Shown: positions 35,346 to 42,717 of the stretch, in pieces
How the letters are laid out: every line of letters starts with the position of its first letter
Numbering within the stretch: position 1 is the first letter of the stretch
NCBI RefSeq assembly: GCF_031921685.1
Contig: NZ_JAPDHU010000001.1
Coordinates: 558,001-622,000, forward strand
Direction of reading: 5' to 3'
Origin: Terripilifer sp031921685
GTDB lineage: Bacteria > Pseudomonadota > Alphaproteobacteria > Rhizobiales > Beijerinckiaceae
Length of the DNA: 64,000 nt
Made by a program: the position numbers and the translations under genes
Notes under the pieces: model-generated
The model's database searches: none
Seen by the model: the letters and a program-made list of their open reading frames with translations, nothing else
What the model was told of the DNA's origin: nothing

Positions 35346-36377
35346 TTGCAAGGACGCGCACTCCGACGTGCCTTTCATCTTGCCTGCGCCGTGCTGGCGC
35401 TTTCCGCCGCCAGCGCTCGTGCGCAGGATTTTTACGCCGGCAAAACCATCGATTTCATCATCGGCGCCGATGTCGGCGGCGGCTATGACATCTACAGCCG
35501 CACCATCGGCCGCCACCTCGCCCGCTTCATTCCGGGCCATCCCAACGTTCTGCCCAAGAACATGCCCGGCGCCAGCAGCGCCGTCGCGGCGGCGACGCTT
35601 TACAATATCTCGCCCAAGGACGGCACCGCCATCGGCGCCCTGATGCCGGGCGCCGTGCTCGATCGTGTCTTCGACAGCCGGACCGCAGGCAATTTCGTGC
35701 CGTCGAAATTCGCTTATCTCGCCAGCGCCGACAGCGGCACGCGCGTGTGCATCACCTTCAACACATCTAAGGTGAAAGACATGGCGAGCGCGCGCACGCA
35801 GGAAGCGATTTTCGGCGCCAGTGCGGGCGGTGGTTCGACGCGCGATTATGCGGCGATGATCGCCAAGACGGCCGGCGCGAAATTCCGCATCGTCAGCGGC
35901 TATAAAGGCACGACCGACATTCTGCTCGCCATGGAGCGCGGCGAAGTCGACGGCCTGTGCGGCTTCGACTGGAACAGCCTCAAATCGCAGAAGCCGGATT
36001 GGCTGCGCGACAAGAAGATCAACATTCTTCTCCAGATCGCGCTGGAGCCCAATGCGGAGTTGAACCAACTCGGCGTACCGATCTTGTGGAATTTCGTCAC
36101 CAAGGATGACGATCGCAAAGCGCTTGAGCTGATCGTCAGCCAGCAGGTGTTCCTGCGCTCCTATATCGCCCCGCCGGGGACGCCACAGACGCAGGTGAAC
36201 ATGCTGCGCGAAGCCTTCGCCCGCACGCTCGCCGATCCGGACTTTTTGAGCGATGCCGCGAAGGCGAAGATCGACATCAATCCCTCGTCCGGCGAGAAAG
36301 TGCAGAAGGTCGTGGAGACGCTGTATGCGACGCCGGCCGACGTGGTGGCGCGGGCGCGGGAGTTGATGACGCCTTGA
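35346..36377 (+). CDS. Bug/TctC-type periplasmic solute-binding protein
   Basis: A 343-residue periplasmic binding protein. The signal peptide, residues 1-26, ends in SARAQ. The mature part FYAGKTIDFIIGADVGGGYDIYSRTIGRHLARFIPGHPN is the diagnostic Bug/TctC beginning. The start is TTG 35346, set by GGGAGGA 5-6 bases upstream; no ATG fits. The family usually feeds tripartite tricarboxylate transporters (TctAB), but none is here, so it is one of several orphan binding proteins. Ligand unknown; possibly controlled by the upstream IclR regulator. Confidence 0.88.
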   Translation: MQGRALRRAFHLACAVLALSAASARAQDFYAGKTIDFIIGADVGGGYDIYSRTIGRHLARFIPGHPNVLPKNMPGASSAVAAATLYNISPKDGTAIGALMPGAVLDRVFDSRTAGNFVPSKFAYLASADSGTRVCITFNTSKVKDMASARTQEAIFGASAGGGSTRDYAAMIAKTAGAKFRIVSGYKGTTDILLAMERGEVDGLCGFDWNSLKSQKPDWLRDKKINILLQIALEPNAELNQLGVPILWNFVTKDDDRKALELIVSQQVFLRSYIAPPGTPQTQVNMLREAFARTLADPDFLSDAAKAKIDINPSSGEKVQKVVETLYATPADVVARARELMTP

Positions 36378-36391
36378 GGGGTATTGAAGAG

Positions 36392-36553
36392 CCTCGGTGT
36401 CATCCTCGACACCTGCGCAGCAGGTGATCCGGGATCCAGGAGCGTGTGGTAAAGCGTTCAGCGTTGGAACGTGCTGACTGGGCAAACCGCAGCATTCTAC
36501 TGTTTGCCCCTGGTTCCCGGATCACGCTTCGCGTGTCCGGGATGACACCGAGG
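36392..36553. repeat. Family B bipartite palindromic element, copy B3
   Basis: CCTCGGTGTCATCC (36392 on) is mirrored by GGATGACACCGAGG ending at 36553, so the outer inverted ends extend to 14 bp. The left inner hairpin differs (CACCTGCGCAGCAGGTG), showing that hairpin sequence can change while structure is kept. It lies between convergent genes. Confidence 0.9.
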
Positions 36554-36560
36554 TTGCCGA

Positions 36561-37463
36561 TCAGCTTAGAAAGAACTCGACCAAAGCCTGGGCCGTCGCT
36601 TCTGCATTCTCTTCCGCCAGGAAGTGGCCGCTGTCGATAGCCTGACCCGTCGCTTTCGGCGCGAAGGTTTTGTGCCAGACATCGAGCGGCGAGCCGGCGC
36701 TGGCGGTGAGATAGAAATCGCCCCACAGCACATGCACCGGCGCGGCGATGGTGCGGCCGGCACCGAGATCGGCTTCATCGAAAGCGAGATCCTGCACGGC
36801 ACCGGCCCGATAGTCCTCGCAGAAGGCATGGATGCGGGACGTGTCGCCCCAGGCATTGCGATAGGCCTGCAAGGCTTCGGCACCGAAAGCCGCCAATGAT
36901 CCGCTCTTCGACCATTTCGTCAGCAGGCTCTCAAAATAGATATCTGGCCCTTGCGCGCGAATGGCCTCTTCCGGCTGCGGCTCGGGCTCCGACAGAAAGG
37001 CCCAATGCGCCGCCGGCGTGACGCCGGCCTTGATGTTCTTCCAGACCTGCACGGTCGGCAGGATGTCGAGCAGCGCCAGTTTTTCGATCCGGCCCGGCTG
37101 ATCGAGCGCCAGACGATAGCCGACGCGGGCGCCACGATCATGGCCGGCGAGATGGAAGCGGACGTGACCGAGCTTTTCCATCACTTCGACCACATCGGCG
37201 GCCATGGCGCGCTTGGTATAGGCTTCGCCGCCCCGGCTCGTCGGCACCGACGACCATCCATACCCCCGTAAATCCATCACCACGACATGGAAGGATTTGG
37301 CCAGCACGGGCGCCACATCGCGCCACATGACGAGCGATTGCGGAAAACCATGCAGCAGCACCAGCGGCCGCCCTTCGCCACCGCTGCGCGCGAAAATGCG
37401 ACCGGCGCGCGTATCGATCCAATGGGAAGCGAAACCAGGGAAGAAATCGGGATCGCGGTCCAT
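36561..37463 (-). CDS. Alpha/beta hydrolase, fluoroacetate/haloacetate dehalogenase type
   Basis: A 300-residue alpha/beta hydrolase. The oxyanion loop is LLHGFPQS. The nucleophile elbow is GHDRGARVGYR: Asp109 with Arg110 and Arg113, as in fluoroacetate dehalogenase (Asp110, Arg111, Arg114 in the Rhodopseudomonas enzyme). His153-Trp154, Trp184 and Tyr218 lie where the fluoride-binding His155, Trp156, Trp185 and Tyr219 are, and His280 is the catalytic base. All key residues are therefore present, and C-F or C-Cl bond hydrolysis of a haloacetate is a real possibility. Epoxide hydrolases are the nearest alternative, but they lack the Arg pair. Confidence 0.88.
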   Translation of the reverse strand: MDRDPDFFPGFASHWIDTRAGRIFARSGGEGRPLVLLHGFPQSLVMWRDVAPVLAKSFHVVVMDLRGYGWSSVPTSRGGEAYTKRAMAADVVEVMEKLGHVRFHLAGHDRGARVGYRLALDQPGRIEKLALLDILPTVQVWKNIKAGVTPAAHWAFLSEPEPQPEEAIRAQGPDIYFESLLTKWSKSGSLAAFGAEALQAYRNAWGDTSRIHAFCEDYRAGAVQDLAFDEADLGAGRTIAAPVHVLWGDFYLTASAGSPLDVWHKTFAPKATGQAIDSGHFLAEENAEATAQALVEFFLS

Positions 37464-37477
37464 CCATCACCTCATAT

Positions 37478-37594
37478 CGTCATTGCTTCGCGGCGAAGCA
37501 ATCCAGAAGCCACGGTGTAGACTCCATGGGCGTGCGCCTTGACAACCTGCCACGCGCCCTAGATTGCTTCGTCGCTGCGCTTCTCGCAATGACG
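37478..37594. repeat. Family A bipartite palindromic element, copy A2
   Basis: The left arm CGTCATTGCTTCGCGGCGAA continues to GCAATCC; ATTGCTTCGC-G-GCGAAGCAAT is a perfect 21-bp palindrome (37482-37502). The right arm ends CTCGCAATGACGG at 37594. It lies between divergent genes, in the promoter region of both. Confidence 0.88.
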
Positions 37595-37679
37595 GCTCCG
37601 GTGTGACCATTGCGTGCCGCGCCAACTTCGTCAACGATCGCCTGTCGATAAGAGTTCCCCATCGCCTGCAGGATTGCTC

Positions 37680-38690
37680 ATGAAGGTTTTCATCACCGGA
37701 ACCGCCGGCTTCATCGGCTTTCATCTGGCCCGCCATCTCCTCGACCTCGGCCATCAGGTCGACGGCTATGATGGGATGACCGCCTATTATGATGTGCGGC
37801 TGAAGGAAAAGCGGCATGCGCTGCTGGGCACGACCAACAATTTCCGCGCCCATATCGGCATGTTGGAAGATGAAGCCGCGCTGAATGCCGCGGCCGAAGC
37901 GGCCAATCCGGATGTCATCGTCCATCTCGCCGCGCAGGCCGGCGTGCGCTACAGCATCGAACATCCCAGAGCCTATGTGAACACCAACCTGGTCGGCACG
38001 TTCAATGTCATGGAACTGACACGCCGGCTGGCGCCGAAACATTTCCTCTTTGCTTCGACCAGCTCCGTCTATGGCGCCAATACGGTGATGCCGTTCGTCG
38101 AGCAGGAACGCACCGATCATCCTCTTACGCTTTATGCGGCCAGCAAAAAGGCCGGCGAGGTGATGACCCACTCCTATTCCCATCTTTGGCACATCCCCAC
38201 CACGGCTTTCCGCTTCTTCACGGTGTACGGTCCGTGGGGGCGGCCCGACATGGCGCTCTATAAGTTCGTCGATGCGATCGAGAACGACCGGCCAATCGAC
38301 ATCTACAATCACGGCAAGATGGCGCGCGACTTCACCTATGTCAGCGATCTGGTGAAGGCGGTTGCCTTGCTGATCGACCGCATCCCACCCGCTGGCGGTG
38401 CGGCCGACCTGACCGACGATCCCTCGTTGTCGCCCGCTGCCCCTTATCGCGTGGTCAATATCGGGCGCGGCGCGCCGGTCAACCTGCTCGACTTCGTCGA
38501 GGAGATCGAGCGCAAGCTCGGGAAAAAGGCGATCCGTAACTATATGGACATGCAGCCGGGCGACGTGCCAGCGACCTTCGCCAGCGCCGACCTGCTGGAA
38601 CGCCTCACCGGCTATCGGCCGCACACCAGCGTGCGCGAGGGCGTGTCGGCATTCGTCGATTGGTATCGGGCCTATCGGGCGGAAGGGTAG
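37680..38690 (+). CDS. NAD-dependent nucleotide-sugar epimerase (UDP-glucuronate 4-epimerase-like)
   Basis: A 336-residue extended SDR protein. It begins MKVFITGTAGFIGFHLARHLL (NAD loop), has FASTSSVYG with the active Ser, and YAASKKAGE with the Tyr-x3-Lys. The segment FFTVYGPWGRPDMALYKF matches the UDP-GlcA/UDP-GalA 4-epimerase subgroup, which makes UDP-galacturonate for surface polysaccharide. ATG 37680 is the only start placing the NAD loop at the N-terminus. It stands alone between repeats A2 and A3, with no glycosyltransferase genes. Confidence 0.9.
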   Translation: MKVFITGTAGFIGFHLARHLLDLGHQVDGYDGMTAYYDVRLKEKRHALLGTTNNFRAHIGMLEDEAALNAAAEAANPDVIVHLAAQAGVRYSIEHPRAYVNTNLVGTFNVMELTRRLAPKHFLFASTSSVYGANTVMPFVEQERTDHPLTLYAASKKAGEVMTHSYSHLWHIPTTAFRFFTVYGPWGRPDMALYKFVDAIENDRPIDIYNHGKMARDFTYVSDLVKAVALLIDRIPPAGGAADLTDDPSLSPAAPYRVVNIGRGAPVNLLDFVEEIERKLGKKAIRNYMDMQPGDVPATFASADLLERLTGYRPHTSVREGVSAFVDWYRAYRAEG

Positions 38691-38710
38691 GCGGAAGCGC
38701 CGGATGTGTA

Positions 38711-38808
38711 ACCGTCATTGCGAGGAGCAAAGCGACGAAGCAATCCAGGGCGCGTGGTAGAATGTTGCCTTAGCCCCTGGATTGCTTCGCTTCGCTCGCA
38801 ATGACGGT
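38711..38808. repeat. Family A bipartite palindromic element, copy A3
   Basis: The shortest complete family A copy. ACCGTCATTGCGAGGAGC at the left mirrors GCTCGCAATGACGGT at the right. The inner left module is CCAGGGCGCGTGGTAGAA and the inner right CCCCTGGATTGC. It sits between convergent genes. Confidence 0.9.
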
Positions 38809-38819
38809 ACTCCGCTAAC

Positions 38820-39920
38820 TTAACCCCACACCTCTTTCGAGACATCGACGATCATGCGCAGCTTGGCCCATTGCTCGTCTTCGCTCAGGGTGTTGCCGTC
38901 CTCAGTCGAGGCGAAACCGCATTGCGAGGACAGGCAGAGCTGATCGAGCGGAATGTATTTCGTCCCTTCATCGATGCGGCGCTTGATCTCGTCCTTCGGT
39001 TCCAGTTTGCCGGTCTTCGACGTCACCAGGCCCAATACCACGGAGCGATCCTTCGGCACGATCTTCAACGGTTCGAAACCGCCGGAACGATCGTTGTCAT
39101 ATTCCATGAAATAGCCGTGCACCTTGATGCGATTGAACAGAATGTCGGCCACCGGCTCGTAACCGCCCTCGCCCATGAACGTGGAGCGATAATTGCCGCG
39201 ACACAGATGCATGGTGACGGTCATATCGGCGGGAATATCCGACATGGCGGCGTTGATCAGATCGCCATAGGCGCGGCCGATATAGTCGGGATCGTCGCCG
39301 CGCTCTTTCAGCCCATGACGATATTTCTCGTCGCAGAGCATGGCGATGAAGACTTCATCGAGCTGCAAATAGCGGCAGCCGGCATCGGCGAAATCGCGCA
39401 CCGATTTGGCGTAAGCCGCGCCGAGATCGGCGAAGAAATTGTCGAGCGAGGGATAGACTTTCTCCGGCACCGCCGTGCGGCCGGTGCGGCCATAGATGGC
39501 CGACGGCGAAGGGATGCACATTTTCGCCGTGCGCTTGGTGTGATCCTGGACGAAGCGATAGTGATCGAGCATGGGGTGTCTGAGATAGCCGACCTTGCCG
39601 GTGACGCGGATGCCTTTGGGGCGCGTGTTCATGCCGGAAAAGGCCACGCCTTGCGTCATCTCATAGCCTTCGACGCCGTTCAGCCCTTCGAGATAATCGA
39701 GATGCCACCAGCTGCGGCGGAATTCGCCATCGGTGATCGACTGCAGGCCGACCTCTTCCTGTTTGGCGATGATCTTAAGGATTTCCGCATCCTCGACCTT
39801 GCGCAAATCCTCAGCGCTGAGGCTGCCGGCGGCGCGCTTTTCGCGGGCCTGCCGCAAGGACGCGGGACGCAACAGGCTGCCGACGTGATCGGCGCGGAAT
39901 GGCGGTTTTGAGCGCTGCAT
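38820..39920 (-). CDS. Cobalamin-independent methionine synthase C-terminal-like protein (MetE-C/YxjG-like)
   Basis: A 366-residue single-domain protein equal to the catalytic C-terminal half of MetE. Zinc ligands are readable: His238 and Cys240 in MHLCRGN, Glu273 in YFMEYD and Cys334 in SQCGF. The N-terminal RADHVGSLLRP and ITDGEFRRSWW match the YxjG/YxjH group. With no N-terminal tetrahydrofolate half, it probably transfers a methyl or alkyl group from a donor other than the polyglutamyl folate. ATG 39920 has GGGAGGACAAT upstream. The gene upstream on the same strand is an amidohydrolase, separated by repeat C1. Confidence 0.88.
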   Translation of the reverse strand: MQRSKPPFRADHVGSLLRPASLRQAREKRAAGSLSAEDLRKVEDAEILKIIAKQEEVGLQSITDGEFRRSWWHLDYLEGLNGVEGYEMTQGVAFSGMNTRPKGIRVTGKVGYLRHPMLDHYRFVQDHTKRTAKMCIPSPSAIYGRTGRTAVPEKVYPSLDNFFADLGAAYAKSVRDFADAGCRYLQLDEVFIAMLCDEKYRHGLKERGDDPDYIGRAYGDLINAAMSDIPADMTVTMHLCRGNYRSTFMGEGGYEPVADILFNRIKVHGYFMEYDNDRSGGFEPLKIVPKDRSVVLGLVTSKTGKLEPKDEIKRRIDEGTKYIPLDQLCLSSQCGFASTEDGNTLSEDEQWAKLRMIVDVSKEVWG

Positions 39921-39998
39921 ATTGTCCTCCCTAGGCACATCGCAGGATTGGAGGACAGTCTTGCCGAACCGCGCCATCAGGTCAAAGCGGAAACCTCG

Positions 39999-40150
39999 GT
40001 GTCATCCCCGACAGCCGCACAGCGGCTGAGCGGGGATCCAGGGGCGAGCGCTCAAATGTTGGTCGAAACTGCGGCAAGCGATGGTCCCGCAAGGTTTCAC
40101 CGCTCGCCCCTGGATTCCCGCTCGCGCCTTCGGCGCGTCGGGAATGACAC
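39999..40150. repeat. Family C bipartite palindromic element, copy C1
   Basis: The left arm GTGTCATCCCCGACAGCCGC (39999 on) contains the hairpin CAGCCGC-ACA-GCGGCTG. The right arm is CCCTGGATTCCCGCTCGCGC to GGGAATGACAC at 40150 with a CGCGCCTTCGGCGCG hairpin. The inner module CCAGGGGCGAGCG is mirrored by CGCTCGCCCCTGG. Confidence 0.9.
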
Positions 40151-40167
40151 GGTGGCCAATTGGAGGA

Positions 40168-41412
40168 TCAAGCGGCTTTCAGATTGCCGAATTTGATCAG
40201 GTTCTGCTTCTGGCCGTCGTTGCGCGGCGGCAGTTTGAACAGACGCGCGGCGGTGCCGCCCAGAATGTTGTGCTTGGCCTTCTCGCTGACGAAGGGCAGA
40301 TCCCAGATCGTCGAGGGCAGATCGAAATCCCAGTGCGGATAATCCGAAGCGTAGAGCAATTGTGTTTCCGCATTGATCATGCGGAACGTCGTCTCCAACG
40401 CGCCCATGTCCTGAATTTCCATCGGCTGCGACGAATAGAACATGTCGCGCATATAGTCCGACGGCTTCTTCTTCAAGATCGGGCATTCGGACGGGCGCAG
40501 CAGATATTCGTGATCGAGCTTCTGCATCAGGAAGGGAATCCAGGCGAGGCCGGCCTCGATCCAGATCACCGGCAGTTTCGGGAAGCGCTCGCCCATGCCG
40601 TTCACCACCCAATTGGTGCAGTGAAGGATGTTGAACCAGCTAAAGCCCAGCGCATGGGCAGAGATGAAGCGGTTGCAGCTCTGAAAAGTCTGGCTGCCCC
40701 AGTTCGGGCCCGAGTGGAAGGAGAGCGCCAGGCCGCGCTCCTCGATGGCGCGATAGAGCTTCATATAGGCGTTGTCGTAGACGGCCATGCGCTCGCGCAC
40801 GGTGGTGATCATGAAGCCGCCGACGCCCTTGCGGTCGCCGAAGGTTTCGACCATGCGCAGGCAGCCTTCCGGATCGCTGAAGGGCAGGCAGAGCATGGTG
40901 TAAAGACGCCCGCCAGATTCAGGGATCACCTTTTCGGTGACCCAGCGCGCATAGGCCCAGCACAGTTCGAATTCCATTTCCTTCTGCGGATGCAGGCCGA
41001 TGTTGAGCATGCCCGTCGGAAACAGGCAGGAATAATCGACGCCCATGGCGTCCATCCAGCGCTCGCCAAGCTGCACGTCGCGGACGCGGTTGTTCTCGGT
41101 TTTTTCCGAGGCGCGCAGCGGATAGCGCGTCACGCGGCCGCCCATGTCCTGATAGCCGAAGGTGCCCGGCGCCACCGAACCGCGGCTGCCCTTGGCGCCC
41201 GCCGCCATCGCCAGTTGCTTGAAGACCTCGTTCTCCATGAAGGGGAGAATTTCGGACATATGCTCGTTTTCGTAGTGATGGGCGTCGCAATCGACGATCA
41301 TCACATCCTCGAACTTGCGGTCGCGCGCCTGTTTGGCGGCATGCGCCAGCAGTTTGCTGGTGTTCAATTCCTCGACCGATACGCGACGGCCGCGATCAGA
41401 AATCAGATCCAT
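40168..41412 (-). CDS. Amidohydrolase-2 family protein
   Basis: A 414-residue metal-dependent hydrolase/decarboxylase. The N-terminal metal site is VDCDAHHYE (about residues 38-46). Further ligands are LSFHSGPNW and the Asp of LLYASDYPHWD (about 367). The family includes ACMS decarboxylase and several aromatic-acid decarboxylases or hydrolases. ATG 41412 was chosen because GGAAGGA lies 8 bases before it. It lies downstream of a Rieske ferredoxin gene and a Lys/Ala-rich hypothetical gene on the same strand (51-bp gap), suggesting a catabolic operon. Substrate unknown. Confidence 0.85.
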   Translation of the reverse strand: MDLISDRGRRVSVEELNTSKLLAHAAKQARDRKFEDVMIVDCDAHHYENEHMSEILPFMENEVFKQLAMAAGAKGSRGSVAPGTFGYQDMGGRVTRYPLRASEKTENNRVRDVQLGERWMDAMGVDYSCLFPTGMLNIGLHPQKEMEFELCWAYARWVTEKVIPESGGRLYTMLCLPFSDPEGCLRMVETFGDRKGVGGFMITTVRERMAVYDNAYMKLYRAIEERGLALSFHSGPNWGSQTFQSCNRFISAHALGFSWFNILHCTNWVVNGMGERFPKLPVIWIEAGLAWIPFLMQKLDHEYLLRPSECPILKKKPSDYMRDMFYSSQPMEIQDMGALETTFRMINAETQLLYASDYPHWDFDLPSTIWDLPFVSEKAKHNILGGTAARLFKLPPRNDGQKQNLIKFGNLKAA

Positions 41413-41463
41413 TAGCGTTGTCCTTCCCAGGCTATTCTTGCCCAAATCTTATTCACTGCGAAC

Positions 41464-42057
41464 TCAGCGGGAGCTCCAGCTCTGCCAAAGCCCCAGTTCG
41501 AACACTTGCAGGTCGACCGCCTTCAACAGCGCGCCACACAGAATCATCACGTCCGTGGCATTCACCGCGGACGGTTGACCGATGGCGCCGAAGCGATTGC
41601 CGATATCGTTGTTGGCGCTGTAGAGCCGGCAGACGGCCGATATCAGCGCTTGCTGCGCATGCGGCTGGAATTTCTCGAAGTCGCCGTCGCGCAGCGCCTT
41701 TTCGATTTCCTGTGCCAGCGCCACGGCCCGCGCCGAGGCTTCGTTCTCGACAATTTCGACGGGGGCTGGAATCTTGCGCAACACTTCGACTTGCGGGGCT
41801 TGCGGAACTGAGCCGTTCTTCTTGCGCGCGACGGAGCGGGCGGCTTCGGTGCCGGGCTGCACGCCCTGCAACATCGCCTTGGCGAAAGCCGTCTTGGCTT
41901 CGGACGGCGGTTCGGCGCTCATCAGCTTTTTGGCCATCGCACGCGCCGCCGTCGTGGCGCTGCCTTTCACGCCAGATTTGGCACCACTCTTGGCGGAGGC
42001 CCGGGTGGCTGTCTTGCTGGCTGTTCTGCTGGCGGCTTTGCCTTTAGGCGACGACAT
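41464..42057 (-). CDS. Hypothetical protein in a Rieske-amidohydrolase operon
   Basis: A 197-residue protein I do not recognise. Residues 1-45 are Lys/Ala/Ser-rich, histone-H1-like and probably disordered. The rest is helical: VALAQEIEKALRDGDFEKFQPHAQQALISAVCRLYSAN, then VNATDVMILCGALLKAVDLQVFELGLWQSW. It begins inside the Rieske gene (14-bp overlap, so coupled translation). Start ATG 42057 is favoured over ATG 42063 by the spacing from GGGG. A binding or assembly partner of the operon's enzymes is possible but unproven. Confidence 0.7.
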   Translation of the reverse strand: MSSPKGKAASRTASKTATRASAKSGAKSGVKGSATTAARAMAKKLMSAEPPSEAKTAFAKAMLQGVQPGTEAARSVARKKNGSVPQAPQVEVLRKIPAPVEIVENEASARAVALAQEIEKALRDGDFEKFQPHAQQALISAVCRLYSANNDIGNRFGAIGQPSAVNATDVMILCGALLKAVDLQVFELGLWQSWSSR

Positions 42058-42409
42058 AGACATCCCCGGCCTTCTCGACGACCTTATATTTGCGCAGGCG
42101 AATGCGCTTGTCGGCGACATGGCAACCGGTGCGCATGTCATATTCATAGCCATGCCACGGACAGACGAAGTTCATGTCCTTTTCCGAGAAGGACAGGCCC
42201 ATCGAGGTTTTATCGGGACGCAGATGCTCCTCGACCTTGGCGATGGTCAGTCCTTCGCAGGCCGGGCCGCCCTGGTGAACGCAGTAGTTGCTGTAGGCAA
42301 AATATTCGCCCTCATGCTTGAACACGCCGACTTCGTCCTCGCCGAGACGGATGATCTGGCGCTCGCCGTTCTTGAATTCAGACGATTTGCAGACGAACTG
42401 CTCAGGCAT
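42044..42409 (-). CDS. Rieske [2Fe-2S] ferredoxin-like protein
   Basis: A 121-residue Rieske domain. The cluster ligands are Cys and His in NYCVHQGG (about residues 42-45) and Cys and His in FVCPWHGYEYD (about 83-86). The 20-odd residues between strands include an unusual insertion (VEEHLRPDKTSMGLSFSEKD), making the spacing between ligand pairs about 40, longer than in a plain ferredoxin. It would pass electrons to an oxygenase or be fused in function to the following genes. First gene of the operon. Confidence 0.9.
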   Translation of the reverse strand: MPEQFVCKSSEFKNGERQIIRLGEDEVGVFKHEGEYFAYSNYCVHQGGPACEGLTIAKVEEHLRPDKTSMGLSFSEKDMNFVCPWHGYEYDMRTGCHVADKRIRLRKYKVVEKAGDVYVVA

Positions 42410-42717
42410 GGTCCTTCTCTCCCAAATTTCCCGCCAAACTTTGCCGTGGCGAGCTTTCTATGAGGGTGAAGTATCGTCCTGCCGTCGCCGATGTCCAAAA
42501 CAATCCATGTCTGTGAGCCCAAAGTTTTTCTTTGGTCTAAATCCAGCCCATGCCTTTTTGCGCTGCACCAGCAGGCGAGATCACGGCTCTTTGGGTCATC
42601 CCGGACGACGCAGGCGATCCGGGAACCAGGGGCAAATGGCAGGGTCTCAGTCGGACGCCCCTGGGTCCCGGATCACGCTGCGCGTGTCCGGGATGACACC
42701 GAGGCTTCGATGGATCG
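42410..42717. other. Gene-free stretch with repeat B4 and a small inverted repeat
   Basis: A 308-bp gap upstream of the Rieske gene and downstream of the LysR gene (both -). It holds element B4 (42593-42700) and an inverted repeat CCAAAG-TTTTT-CTTTGG at 42519-42535, about 110 bp before the Rieske start, which could be an operator. No small frame is convincing. Confidence 0.6.
42593..42700. repeat. Family B bipartite palindromic element, copy B4
   Basis: A short copy. The left arm GGGTCATCCCGGACGACGCA has a weakened hairpin and the right arm GCCCCTGGGTCCCGGATC runs to GGGATGACACC with an intact CACGC-TGC-GCGTG hairpin. The centre is only about 20 bp. Confidence 0.85.

Noticed and set aside
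38820..39997. A SAM or cobalamin riboswitch before the MetE-C-like gene
   Set aside because: The 78 bases between the start codon and repeat C1 are too short and show no riboswitch-like conserved boxes.
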